DNA from: Limnoraphis robusta CS-951
Lineage (GTDB): Bacteria > Cyanobacteriota > Cyanobacteriia > Cyanobacteriales > Microcoleaceae
Assembly: GCF_000972705.2 (NCBI RefSeq)
Contig: NZ_LATL02000113.1
Location: 1 to 23,981 of the forward strand
Direction of reading: 5' to 3'
Length of the DNA stretch: 23,981 nucleotides
Positions 14,924 through 23,242 of the stretch are shown one piece after another. The notes beneath the pieces are model-generated. The model searched no databases and was not told the origin of the DNA. It was given only the letters and a program-made list of their open reading frames with translations. Each line of letters starts with the position of its first letter. The stretch's first letter is position 1. The translations under genes were made by a program, and so were the position numbers.

Positions 14924-17008
14924 TTAACTGGTGGAATTGAGAATAAAGGGATTGCCGGGATCGGGATCTAAAATCTCCCCAGCTTGAGAAGCAACTTCTT
15001 CAGAAACCTCATCAAGCTCGAAAGCTGATTCGGCAATGATCAAATCATCCTCTTCAGACACCTTATCAAGCTCGAAAGCTGATTCGGCAGTGATCAAATC
15101 ATCCTCTAGGGATAAATCTTCAGAGACAGCTTCATCCTCTTCTAAGTCTACCACTGGCAAGCTTTCCTCGGGAGGAGAAGTAACCGCAGACTGGGGTTCG
15201 GTATTTTCGTAAACTGTGGCGCCGATATCGTAGAGCATTTCTCTGAAAGCATCGACTCGTTCTTTCATTTGTTCGTAGGTGACATCGGGGTTAGCCACAG
15301 CTTGTTTCAGGGCGGTTGCTTCAGTCCGAATTCGCTGTTTGAGTTGAGGTGTGACTAATTGTGGGTTTTGTTTGAGGGTTTCTTTACAGTTCTCAAACAG
15401 GGTTGCACATTGATTTTTCAGCTCAACAATTTGGCGGCGTTGTTCATCTTCGTCGCCGTAGAGTGAGGCTTCTTGTCGCATCCGCTCAATTTCGGCTTCG
15501 CTCAAACCGCCTGTGTTGGTAATTTTGATACTTTGTTCTCGTCCGGTTCCGAGATCAATGGCAGAAACTTTTAAAATTCCATTGGCATCAATATCAAAAG
15601 CCACTTCTATTTGCGGAACACCCCGTTTAGCCGCAGGAATTCCCGTTAAGAGAAATTTACCGAGACTTTTATTATCTTTGACCAGCGCTCGTTCTCCTTG
15701 GAGAACGTGAATTTCCACCGAAGTTTGTCCGTCTACGGCTGTCGAAAACATTTGAGAGCGACTGGTAGGGATGGTGGTGTTGCGCTCGATAATTTTTGTA
15801 AAGACACCGCCTAAGGTTTCTAAACCCAAGGATAAAGGTGTTACATCCAGCAGTAACAGATCTTTGACCTCACCGCCCAAAACACCCGCTTGAATGGCGG
15901 CTCCCAAAGCCACAGCCTCATCAGGGTTAACAGAACGATCGGGGGTACGTCCTTGAAAATATTCACTAATCGCTTGTTGTACAGCCGGAATTCGCGTTGA
16001 ACCGCCCACCAAAATAATCCGATCGACATCATCGGCTTGGAGATTGGCATCTCGCAAGGCTTGAGTCACGGGTTGAATGGTGTTGTCAATTAACTCCTTA
16101 ACGAGTTCCTCAAATTGGCTGCGACTCAACTCAATTTCTAGATGCTTGGGGCCCGATTCATCTGCCGTCAGGAAAGGCAGGTTAATTGAGGTTGTGGTGC
16201 GACTCGACAGTTCAATTTTTGCCTTTTCTGCGGCGTCCCGCATCCGTTGCAGTGCCATTTTATCGCTCGAAAGGTCAATCCCTTCCCGTTCTCCGAAGAC
16301 CTCGACGAGCCACAGGACGAGGCAATTATCAAAGTCATCTCCGCCCAGATGGTTGTTTCCGGCGGTTGCTAGCACTTCAAAGATGCCATCGCCTAATTGC
16401 AGGATCGACACATCAAAAGTGCCGCCTCCTAAGTCAAAGACGAGGATTTTTTGGTCTTGATCTTGTTTATCCAAACCATAGGATAAAGCGGCGGCGGTTG
16501 GTTCGTTGATGATCCGCAGAACTTCTAAACCCGCAATGGTTCCCGCATCTTTAGTCGCTTGTCGTTGAGCATCGGTGAAGTAAGCCGGAACGGTAATTAC
16601 AGCTTGATCGACCGACTCTCCCAAATAGCTTTCGGCTTCTTCTTTGAGCTTTTGCAACACCATCGCCGAAACTTCTTGCGGGGTGTAAACTAGGTCTCGA
16701 ATCTGGACGTTTACCGTGTTATCTTTACCGGGAACGCATTTATAGGGAACCCGTTTTCGTTCTTGTTCGGTATCTTCCCATCTGCGCCCGATGAACCGCT
16801 TAATACTGTAAATCGTATTTTCGGCATTGGTCAGGGCTTGTCGCTTTCCCAGTTGACCGACTAAGCGTTCATTATGTTTCCCAAATCCCACAATACTGGG
16901 GGTTGTGCGTCCGCCTTCCGAATTGGCGATCACAGTGGGTTGACCGCCTTCTAGAACAGCGACGCAACTATTGGTTGTGCCTAGATCGATGCCAATGACT
17001 TTTCCCAT
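14924..17008 (-). CDS. dnaK: Molecular chaperone DnaK (Hsp70) with long acidic tail
   Basis: From the ATG at 17008 the protein has 694 residues and opens [20 protein letters not shown], the invariant Hsp70 start. An in-frame ATG at 17086 would add 26 unlikely residues and is rejected. The nucleotide-binding domain has [12 protein letters not shown] and [12 protein letters not shown]. The substrate-binding domain has [14 protein letters not shown] and [14 protein letters not shown], and a helical lid follows to about residue 600. The last 80-odd residues are acidic and include two near-identical 18-residue units. Cyanobacteria carry several DnaK paralogues; the link to grpE and the long C-terminus suggest the DnaK1-like type rather than the shorter DnaK2, but this is from general knowledge. 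I see no CIRCE operator in front of dnaK or grpE. Confidence 0.96.
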   Translation of the reverse strand: MGKVIGIDLGTTNSCVAVLEGGQPTVIANSEGGRTTPSIVGFGKHNERLVGQLGKRQALTNAENTIYSIKRFIGRRWEDTEQERKRVPYKCVPGKDNTVNVQIRDLVYTPQEVSAMVLQKLKEEAESYLGESVDQAVITVPAYFTDAQRQATKDAGTIAGLEVLRIINEPTAAALSYGLDKQDQDQKILVFDLGGGTFDVSILQLGDGIFEVLATAGNNHLGGDDFDNCLVLWLVEVFGEREGIDLSSDKMALQRMRDAAEKAKIELSSRTTTSINLPFLTADESGPKHLEIELSRSQFEELVKELIDNTIQPVTQALRDANLQADDVDRIILVGGSTRIPAVQQAISEYFQGRTPDRSVNPDEAVALGAAIQAGVLGGEVKDLLLLDVTPLSLGLETLGGVFTKIIERNTTIPTSRSQMFSTAVDGQTSVEIHVLQGERALVKDNKSLGKFLLTGIPAAKRGVPQIEVAFDIDANGILKVSAIDLGTGREQSIKITNTGGLSEAEIERMRQEASLYGDEDEQRRQIVELKNQCATLFENCKETLKQNPQLVTPQLKQRIRTEATALKQAVANPDVTYEQMKERVDAFREMLYDIGATVYENTEPQSAVTSPPEESLPVVDLEEDEAVSEDLSLEDDLITAESAFELDKVSEEDDLIIAESAFELDEVSEEVASQAGEILDPDPGNPFILNSTS
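14996..15103 (-). repeat. In-frame 54-bp tandem duplication in the DnaK tail
   Basis: The units 14996-15049 and 15050-15103 match at 50 of 54 bases. They encode [18 protein letters not shown] and [18 protein letters not shown] in succession. The low divergence points to a recent duplication. Confidence 0.9.
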
Positions 17009-17223
17009 AGCGTCTCGGCGATGAAGGTGTGCTTTGGTTTGCCTGAAAGAGTATTCAGTGTTTTGAGGGCAACACATAGCTAACACGGGCTTAAAAAAGG
17101 CTAAGTTAGCGATTGTTGAGGTTTTTTGATCCAGAATTTGAGTGACCTTAGAGGGACTCTATCGGCTGCCAAACTCATCTTTTCTTAGCCTTCTCCCCTC
17201 AGAGAAATTTAGTGCTGACAACC

Positions 17224-17240
17224 AGTGTTTAGTAAACACT
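17224..17240. promoter_or_regulatory. Perfect 8-bp palindrome between grpE and dnaK
   Basis: AGTGTTTA and TAAACACT are separated by a single G, 15 bases past the grpE stop. It could be an operator half-way to dnaK or a short intercistronic stem. It does not match CIRCE, whose arms are TTAGCACTC and GAGTGCTAA with a 9-bp spacer. Confidence 0.4.
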
Positions 17241-17255
17241 CGCCAACCAACATGA

Positions 17256-18002
17256 CTATTCTTGTGGAGTGGCGGCTTCTGAGTCTGTTTCCGGTGTTCC
17301 TGAAAACTCGGGAGCAGTGGCGACTTTCACCATTGCATGACGCAACACCCGTTCACCCATGAGATAACCTCTCATCAGTTCCTCAATCACAGTGCCTTCT
17401 GGATGGGCATCTGTCGCTTCTCGCATAATCGCTTCATGGAGATTGGGATCAAAAGGTTCACCTTCGGGACGCATCGCCGACACTCCCAATTGTTTGAGGC
17501 TTTCTACCATTTGCTTGTAAACACTTTGGTAGCTTTTATGAATGTTCATTTCGCTCTCAGTTTGAGGCTTAATATGAGATCTAGCCCGCTCGAAATTATC
17601 AATGACGGGTAATAATTTCTTGATGGTATTGCATTGAATTTGTACCTCTAGCTCCTCTTTTTCTTTTTGAGTTCGCTTGCGAAAGTTCTCAAAGTCAGCC
17701 GCTAGACGTCGGTACTGTCCGTTAATATCATCGAGTTGAGCTGTGAGTTCCTGATTAGCCTGAACTAAGGCGATCAATTCTTGTTGAATTTGATCGCTGC
17801 TGAGTTCTTCTCGGTCCATTTCCGGTTGGGGGAAATCGGCGGGCAATTCTTGTTCGTCTAAATTGGCATCAGCCTCTGGATTTGCGGCCCTGTCCGACGG
17901 GATTTCGGCATCTAACGGAATACCATTGGGATTGGCTGCAACTTCAGGGGTATCAGTGGTTGAGTTTGACATCATCTCTTCTTGCTGGTCTTGGTTCATC
18001 AT
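17256..18002 (-). CDS. grpE: Nucleotide exchange factor GrpE
   Basis: GrpE releases ADP from DnaK and resets the Hsp70 cycle. Of its 248 residues, the first 65 are acidic and disordered-looking. A long coiled coil for dimerisation follows (about 70-125: [34 protein letters not shown]), then a four-helix region and the C-terminal beta domain. That domain carries the family signature [20 protein letters not shown] and [17 protein letters not shown] (about 184-228). It is the first gene of the minus-strand chaperone operon, with dnaK about 250 bp downstream. Two Met codons open the frame and 18002 is the upstream one. The gene diverges from pilB across a 518-bp gap. Confidence 0.96.
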   Translation of the reverse strand: MMNQDQQEEMMSNSTTDTPEVAANPNGIPLDAEIPSDRAANPEADANLDEQELPADFPQPEMDREELSSDQIQQELIALVQANQELTAQLDDINGQYRRLAADFENFRKRTQKEKEELEVQIQCNTIKKLLPVIDNFERARSHIKPQTESEMNIHKSYQSVYKQMVESLKQLGVSAMRPEGEPFDPNLHEAIMREATDAHPEGTVIEELMRGYLMGERVLRHAMVKVATAPEFSGTPETDSEAATPQE

Positions 18003-18103
18003 AGAAAACTAAGCGATGGAGCTTCAATACTTGTCTGTGCTGAGTTCGCCCTCGCTATCCTCCAACTCGCATCTGTCTATTCAAGAATTTTAACCAAAAT
18101 AAT

Positions 18104-18133
18104 ATCGTAAATCACAGCGATAGGAGTTGGCAA
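18104..18133 (-). promoter_or_regulatory. Candidate sigma70-type promoter for grpE
   Basis: On the minus strand TTGCCA (18128-18133) matches the -35 consensus at 5 of 6 positions, and TACGAT (18104-18109) matches -10 at 4 of 6, with an 18-bp spacer. It would give a leader of about 95 bases before grpE. Confidence 0.4.
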
Positions 18134-18493
18134 AAGCTATTATCTGATTAGAGGTTTCCCTGAACTGAGCATCAGTCATCTTGATCGTACCCTAATCAGC
18201 AAGCCATGATGAACAACGATTAACCGCAATCGGAAATCCATACCTCGGGATCGGCTTTTGATCGGACGTGGAAGCCGAATTTGGCTTTGGGGTTTACTCA
18301 AAGGGTTTGATTGCTCCGGGCCTGACTGGGGTCAGCACTGGGGTGAACATTCTGACTGAACCTGCCTGAGAATCAGGGATTCAACCCCTGGGGTGATCAC
18401 AGCCTGATCGGCTCTAGAGTTCGCTAAATCTAGAAAGATCAAGGCGGTTAGAGACTGGCTCCAGAAATTTTCTCAAAATCTTTGGGAATTCTA

Positions 18494-18499
18494 TATATT
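18494..18499 (+). promoter_or_regulatory. Possible -10 box before pilB
   Basis: TATATT lies 21 bases before the pilB ATG. There is no good -35 partner at 17 bp, and the leader would be very short and lack a Shine-Dalgarno sequence, so this is weak. Confidence 0.3.
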
Positions 18500-18520
18500 T
18501 AAGAGATTGTTACTTCAGAT

Positions 18521-20527
18521 ATGACTAATACATCTCGGCGACGTACCGCCCTAGTTGCGACCAGCACGACTCCTTTTGGCAATAAGTTAATTCAATCTGG
18601 ATATATTAGCCCAGAAGAACTTCAGCAAGCCCTCAAAGCAAGCCAAGCCGGGAAACCCTTAACTGAAGTGTTGGAATCAGTCACCGGAAAGCCTCTTCCC
18701 CCAGAACTTGCACGCCAATACAAAAAACAACAGCTTTTTGAGCAGAAAATTATCTACGGCGTTGATGCTTTTGATCTCGAAGTTGAACAGGTTTCCGTTG
18801 AGCAAATCGAACAAATGCTCAACACCCTAGAAACCACGATTGAAACCTGCAAACGTCATCGTTTCATTCCATTGCAAACCCTCAACACTGAACCGCCGAC
18901 GGTTTTAATTGCAATGGTTAACCCGGACAACCTCAGTGGGTTAGATGAACTGAAAAACCAACTGCTGCGTCCGAAAGGTTGGAACCTCAAGCGTCAAGTG
19001 ATCACCCAAGGGGACTATGACAAGTTAATCTCAGCCTACGGCGAAGAAGATCTCAAACGCAAGCAAGCCGAAGCCGCCCGTCGAGAAGATGAAAAACTTC
19101 AGTTTACCTCCGGCGACTTTGAGGAGATGGATTTAGAAGATGTCACCGATGAGGGCGGTGGCATGGACTTGGCTGACGAAATCGAACAAGCGGAAACCGC
19201 CCCGGTTATTAAAGCGGTCAACGTGATCTTAGCAAAAGCGTTATCTGAGGCTGTCTCCGATATTCACGTTGAACCTCAAGAACATGAGATGCGGGTGAGG
19301 ATGCGGAAAGATGGCGTTTTGCAAGAATATTTCAGATTTCCTAAAAAAGTCATCCCTGCTATTACTTCTCGCTTGAAAATCCTGGCTGAATTAGACATCG
19401 CTGAACGTCGTCAAGCCCAAGACGGAAGGATTCGTCGTCGCTTTAAAGGCAGAACCATTGACTTTCGTGTAAATAGCTTACCCAGTCGCTACGGTGAAAA
19501 AATTGTACTGCGGATTCTCGATAGTTCCTCAACCCAGTTGGGACTCGATAAGCTGATTAGCGATGAAGAAACCTTAGCAATGGTTCGGGAAACGGCCGGA
19601 CGACCTTTTGGGTTAATCTTGGTAACAGGGCCAACAGGTTCAGGAAAATCAACCTCGTTGTACTCCATTCTCTCTGAACGTAACGACCCCGGTGTTAACA
19701 TCAGTACCGCCGAAGATCCCATTGAATACGCCCTTCCCGGTATTACTCAATGTCAGGTGATTCGTGAAAAAAACTTGACTTTTGCTAATATTCTCCGGGC
19801 TTTCCTCCGACAAGACCCCGATGTATTGCTGGTGGGAGAAACGCGAGATTTAGAAACGGCTAAAACGGCGATTGAAGCGGCTCTGACGGGACACTTAGTT
19901 TTAACTACCCTACACACTAACGACGCGGCAGGGGCGATCGCTCGTTTGGATGAAATGGGCGTAGAACCGTTCATGGTGTCGGCGGCGTTATTGGGTATTC
20001 TCGCTCAACGTCTGATGCGTCGGGTTTGTACGGAATGCCGCATTCCCTATACTCCCACTTCTGAAGAACTCGGACGCTATGGCTTATCGGCTTCGAGAGA
20101 AGTGAATGTCGAGTTCTTTCGGGCAAATATTATCGCCCCCGATCAACGCAAGTCAATGGCCGAGCGCGGTGAACTCTGTAAAAAGTGCGGCGGTTTAGGA
20201 TATAAAGGCCGGGTTGGGGTCTACGAGTTCCTGAAAGTCACTGAACGCCTGCAAACGTTAATCACCAAAGGCGCCCCCACTGAACAAATTAAGGAAGCCG
20301 CAGTCGAAGAAGGGATGAAAACTTTGCTGGCTTACAGTTTACAACTGGTGCGTGAAGGCCATACTACCTTTGAAGAAGTAGAACGGGTAACATTCACTGA
20401 TTCTGGTTTAGAAGCGGAACTGAAAGCCAAACGCAAGCAGGGCTTGACTTGTAAGGGTTGTCATGCCGAACTCAAACCGGAATGGCTCGATTGTCCCTAT
20501 TGTATGACCCCCCGTTTTACCGATTAG
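18521..20527 (+). CDS. pilB: Type IV pilus extension ATPase PilB (GspE family)
   Basis: PilB is the cytoplasmic hexameric motor that drives pilus polymerisation. The 668-residue protein has an N-terminal GspE/MshEN-type domain (about 15-175, starting TPFGNKLIQSGYISPEELQQ). An acidic linker (about 195-225) leads to the secretion-ATPase core. Core motifs are Walker A GPTGSGKS (370-377), the Asp box STAEDPIEY (395-403), Walker B DVLLVGETRD (434-443, catalytic E440) and the His box GHLVLTTLHT (457-466). A tetracysteine zinc site follows (C503, C506, C553, C556). A second CxxC pair occurs at the C-terminus (C644, C647, C658, C661), probably another zinc ribbon, which is not part of the minimal PilB. 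pilT and pilC follow on the same strand, as in a cyanobacterial pilus-motor operon. Confidence 0.96.
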   Translation: MTNTSRRRTALVATSTTPFGNKLIQSGYISPEELQQALKASQAGKPLTEVLESVTGKPLPPELARQYKKQQLFEQKIIYGVDAFDLEVEQVSVEQIEQMLNTLETTIETCKRHRFIPLQTLNTEPPTVLIAMVNPDNLSGLDELKNQLLRPKGWNLKRQVITQGDYDKLISAYGEEDLKRKQAEAARREDEKLQFTSGDFEEMDLEDVTDEGGGMDLADEIEQAETAPVIKAVNVILAKALSEAVSDIHVEPQEHEMRVRMRKDGVLQEYFRFPKKVIPAITSRLKILAELDIAERRQAQDGRIRRRFKGRTIDFRVNSLPSRYGEKIVLRILDSSSTQLGLDKLISDEETLAMVRETAGRPFGLILVTGPTGSGKSTSLYSILSERNDPGVNISTAEDPIEYALPGITQCQVIREKNLTFANILRAFLRQDPDVLLVGETRDLETAKTAIEAALTGHLVLTTLHTNDAAGAIARLDEMGVEPFMVSAALLGILAQRLMRRVCTECRIPYTPTSEELGRYGLSASREVNVEFFRANIIAPDQRKSMAERGELCKKCGGLGYKGRVGVYEFLKVTERLQTLITKGAPTEQIKEAAVEEGMKTLLAYSLQLVREGHTTFEEVERVTFTDSGLEAELKAKRKQGLTCKGCHAELKPEWLDCPYCMTPRFTD

Positions 20528-20547
20528 AGTCTTTACACTCACCCGTG

Positions 20548-20573
20548 TAGGGGGAATTGATGAATTCCCCCTA
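20548..20573 (+). terminator. Perfect 11-bp hairpin between pilB and pilT
   Basis: TAGGGGGAATT (20548-20558) and AATTCCCCCTA (20563-20573) pair perfectly around the loop GATG, 21 bases past the pilB stop. A T6 run follows 11 bases later, at 20585-20590, further from the stem than in a textbook terminator. It may attenuate read-through to pilT or stabilise the pilB 3' end. Confidence 0.55.
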
Positions 20574-20591
20574 GCAGTTATCAGTTTTTTC

Positions 20592-20609
20592 CTGACTTCT
20601 GACTTCTGA
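20592..20609. repeat. Short CTGACTT heptamer run
   Basis: Two and a half tandem copies of CTGACTT lie in the pilB-pilT gap. The unit is one base different from the CTGACTC heptamers at the two 58-bp repeats. Confidence 0.55.
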
Positions 20610-20671
20610 GTTTTGCCTGTTCCCTATTCCCGAAATTATCAACATTTTTTTGAGTTGGAGGATTCAATATT

Positions 20672-21775
20672 ATGGCTGGTTTGATGATTGAAGATGTGAT
20701 GGAGTCCTTGATCGAACAAGGTGGCTCTGATATGCACATCCAAGCAGGTGCGCCGATCTTTTTCCGGGTTAGTGGTAAGCTGACGCCTCAGCCTCAGTTT
20801 GGAGAATTGTTGGCGCCTGAAGATGTGCAGGTTCTCATCTTTCAAATGCTGAATAATATGCAGCGTAAGCAACTAGAGCAAGAATGGGAACTTGACTGTG
20901 CTTATGGGGTCAAAGGTTTGGCTCGTTTTCGGGTGAATGTGTATCGTGAACGGGGTTGCTGGGCTGCTTGTTTGCGGGCGTTGGCGACAAAAATTCCTAA
21001 CGCGGATAAATTAGGCGTTCCTCAAACCATTCGGGATATGACGGAAAGACCTCGGGGAATGGTTTTGGTCACAGGTCAAACGGGTTCGGGTAAAACCACC
21101 ACAATGGCGGCGTTATTAGACTTAATTAACCGGACTCGTAGTGAACATATTTTAACGGTTGAAGACCCGATAGAATATGTTTTTCCCAATATTAAAAGCT
21201 TGTTTCACCAACGGCAAAAAGGGGAAGATACTAAGAGTTTTGCCAATGCGTTGAAAGCGGCTTTACGTGAAGATCCCGATATTATTCTGGTGGGTGAAAT
21301 GCGGGATTTAGACACTATTGGTTTGGCGATTTCCGCCGCAGAAACAGGTCACTTAGTCTTTGGAACGTTACACACAAACTCTGCTTCTGCTACGGTAGAC
21401 CGGATGTTAGATGTATTTCCTCCCATTCAACAACCTCAAATTCGAGCGCAGTTATCAGGATCTTTAGTTGGAGTTTGTAGTCAAAACCTCGTTCCAACTA
21501 TTAGCGGGGGACGTTGTGCGGCGCAAGAAATTATGCTGAATACTCCAGCTATGGGGAACTTAATTCGGGAAGGAAAAACAACTCAAATTTACTCCCAAAT
21601 TCAAATGGGGGCAAAATTAGGAATGCAAACAATGGAAATGGCATTAGCTAAAATTTTCCAAGAAGGAAAAGTAAGTTGGGATGCCGCGATGAGTAAGAGT
21701 TCAAAACCCGATGAACTTGAACGCTTGATCGGCCCTGCACCGAAAGGAACAGCACCAAAAGCTAAAGCTCACTAA
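20672..21775 (+). CDS. pilT: Type IV pilus retraction ATPase PilT
   Basis: PilT disassembles the pilus from its base, which gives retraction force for twitching motility and DNA uptake. The 367-residue protein has the N-terminal PAS-like domain (about 5-100), Walker A GQTGSGKT (135-142), the Asp box TVEDPIEYVF (162-171), Walker B DIILVGEMRD (203-212) and the His box GHLVFGTLHT (226-235). The PilT-specific segment reads MGNLIREGKT (294-303). It lacks the zinc site and long N-terminal domain of PilB, which fixes its identity. The C-terminal tail is Lys/Pro/Ala-rich. GGAGG at 20657-20661 is a good ribosome-binding site, 10 bases before the ATG. The gene lies between pilB and pilC. Confidence 0.96.
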   Translation: MAGLMIEDVMESLIEQGGSDMHIQAGAPIFFRVSGKLTPQPQFGELLAPEDVQVLIFQMLNNMQRKQLEQEWELDCAYGVKGLARFRVNVYRERGCWAACLRALATKIPNADKLGVPQTIRDMTERPRGMVLVTGQTGSGKTTTMAALLDLINRTRSEHILTVEDPIEYVFPNIKSLFHQRQKGEDTKSFANALKAALREDPDIILVGEMRDLDTIGLAISAAETGHLVFGTLHTNSASATVDRMLDVFPPIQQPQIRAQLSGSLVGVCSQNLVPTISGGRCAAQEIMLNTPAMGNLIREGKTTQIYSQIQMGAKLGMQTMEMALAKIFQEGKVSWDAAMSKSSKPDELERLIGPAPKGTAPKAKAH

Positions 21776-21791
21776 TACAGGATTAGGGTTG

Positions 21792-21863
21792 AGGATTAGA
21801 AGTTATTGATAGCCTGGGTTTGATCACAAAAACAGACTAAAAAGCTTTGATTCTTCTAATCCT
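21792..21863. repeat. 11-bp inverted repeat in the pilT-pilC gap
   Basis: AGGATTAGAAG (21792-21802) and CTTCTAATCCT (21853-21863) are exact reverse complements separated by 50 bases. They could close a large stem-loop between the two cistrons. No T-run follows. Confidence 0.6.
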
Positions 21864-21910
21864 AAATCCTATTTTTAATCCAAAAATTACTGTCAATAAA
21901 AGTTGTATAA

Positions 21911-21916
21911 AAGGGG
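21911..21916 (+). promoter_or_regulatory. pilC: Ribosome-binding site that fixes the pilC start
   Basis: The purine run AAGGGG ends four bases before the ATG at 21921. The upstream in-frame TTG at 21903 has no comparable site and would place this run inside the coding sequence. Confidence 0.65.
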
Positions 21917-21920
21917 ATCT

Positions 21921-23051
21921 ATGACTACAAATAAACTTCGCAGTCACTCTCGAAAACAAGGTTTTGATTTCAAAAAATTTGAAGAAGATATTAACGTTGC
22001 GATGTCGCAAATTACGGTTAAAGATTTAGCGATTTTTGCCCGTCAGTTTGCGGCGATGTTTAACGCGGGAATTGCGATGGCTCGGTGTTTGAGTGTGTTA
22101 TCTGAACAGTGCGATAATGCTCGTTTAAAACGGGCTTTAACAGTAATTCGAGCGGATGTAGAAGAAGGAAATTCTTTGTCAGAATCAATGCGGAAGTTTC
22201 CTGATGTCTTTGATATGTTGTTTATCAGTATGGTTTCCGCCGGAGAAGTTGGGGGTGTACTTGATGAAGTTTTAGAACGTTTGGCGGTGATGATGGAGAA
22301 AAACCACAAAACCGAAAGTGAAATTAAATCGGCTATGTCTTACCCGAAAACGGTTTTATTTATTGCCCTCGCCGTGTTCTTTGCGATGACGATTTTCCTC
22401 TTACCAACTTTTGCAGGAATTTTCGAGCAAATTGGGACTGAACTGCCATTGTTTACCGTCATTATGCTGAGTATTAGTGACTTTTGTACAACATGGCCGC
22501 CGATTCCTCAAGCGATAGTTATTGGGAGTTTATTTGGACTCTCGATTGCTTATCAAGCCTTTTATAAAACGCCAGCCGGACGCCTGATGATGGATAAAAT
22601 TTTCCTGAAACTTCCTTTGTTTGGGCCGTTAATTGAGAAGTCTGCTGTGGCTCGTTTTTGTACAATTTTCGGGAGTTTAACTCGTGCAGGTGTACCGATT
22701 ATGAACTCGCTAGAAATTGTGCGAGATGTAGCTGGAAATCAAGCGATTGCCAATGCGATTGAACACGCGAGAACAGAAATTCAACAAGGGGGATTAATTA
22801 GTTTAGCCCTGCAAGAAGGAAATGTTTTTCCGGGTTTGGCAATTCAAATGATTTCTATTGGTGAAGAATCTGGGGAACTCGATAAAATGTTGATGAAAGT
22901 GGGGGCGTTTTATGAAACAGAAGTTGAAGAAGCGGTGAAGGGTTTAACCAGTGCATTAGAACCGATGATGATTGTGGTTGTAGGGGGAATTGTTGCGTCG
23001 GTTTTGTTATCAATGTATCTGCCGATGTTTAAAGTGTTCGAGTCGTTGTAA
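21921..23051 (+). CDS. pilC: Type IV pilus inner-membrane platform protein PilC (GspF family)
   Basis: PilC sits in the inner membrane and couples the PilB and PilT motors to pilin insertion or removal. The 376-residue protein contains two T2SF domains, about 36-158 (FARQFAAMFNAGIAMARCLS) and about 238-361 (FCTIFGSLTRAGVPIMNSLE), which are internally homologous as in the family. Membrane segments are about 142-166, 196-213 and 347-370, the last within EPMMIVVVGGIVASVLLSMY. It is somewhat shorter than the usual 400-odd residues, with a short basic N-terminus. The start at 21921 is chosen over a TTG at 21903 because of the AAGGGG ribosome-binding site. It is the third gene of the pilB-pilT-pilC set. 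Confidence 0.96.
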   Translation: MTTNKLRSHSRKQGFDFKKFEEDINVAMSQITVKDLAIFARQFAAMFNAGIAMARCLSVLSEQCDNARLKRALTVIRADVEEGNSLSESMRKFPDVFDMLFISMVSAGEVGGVLDEVLERLAVMMEKNHKTESEIKSAMSYPKTVLFIALAVFFAMTIFLLPTFAGIFEQIGTELPLFTVIMLSISDFCTTWPPIPQAIVIGSLFGLSIAYQAFYKTPAGRLMMDKIFLKLPLFGPLIEKSAVARFCTIFGSLTRAGVPIMNSLEIVRDVAGNQAIANAIEHARTEIQQGGLISLALQEGNVFPGLAIQMISIGEESGELDKMLMKVGAFYETEVEEAVKGLTSALEPMMIVVVGGIVASVLLSMYLPMFKVFESL

Positions 23052-23056
23052 ATCCG

Positions 23057-23108
23057 AAAAACACTTTGTAATTTGAGGAAGTTTTCTTCTGAATTGTGAG
23101 TGTTTTTT
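23057..23108 (+). terminator. Probable terminator after pilC
   Basis: AAAAACACT (23057-23065) pairs with AGTGTTTTT (23099-23107), and GAAG-TTTT-CTTC closes an inner hairpin. The 3' arm ends in a T6 run. The stem is AT-rich and interrupted, but position and T-run fit an end to the pil transcript. Confidence 0.5.
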
Positions 23109-23242
23109 AGATGATCATCGAAAAAAACAAGCTGATTGGATAGCCAAAACTCACTGAATACAATTTTTGAATAAATCTTAAATCAGCTTAATCTCTAACT
23201 CATTCAACCTAATTTTAAAAATTCTCTTGATCTTCATTTAAA

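Larger units (their letters stand above)
18003..18520. other. Divergent intergenic region between grpE and pilB
   Basis: No gene is visible in these 518 bases. The grpE side holds a candidate minus-strand promoter (18104-18133). The middle and pilB side are rich in GGGG/CCCC and CTGA/TCAG segments that can form short stems, for example CTGAC-TGGG-GTCAG near 18333-18346 and a CCCC/GGGG pair near 18390. TATATT lies at 18494-18499 before pilB. No riboswitch or CIRCE was recognised. Confidence 0.6.

Noticed and set aside
16077..16509. Plus-strand open frames opposite dnaK
   Set aside because: They are antisense shadows of a strongly conserved gene and show no family features.
17009..17086. 26-residue N-terminal extension of DnaK
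   Set aside because: The Hsp70 family begins at [12 protein letters not shown]; the extra residues look non-coding and have no counterpart.
17009..18130. CIRCE operator for the chaperone genes
   Set aside because: No TTAGCACTC-N9-GAGTGCTAA match was found before grpE or dnaK; only an unrelated palindrome is present.
18380..18410. CRP-type operator suggested by GTGATCAC
   Set aside because: The half-sites abut without the 6-bp spacer of the TGTGA-N6-TCACA consensus.
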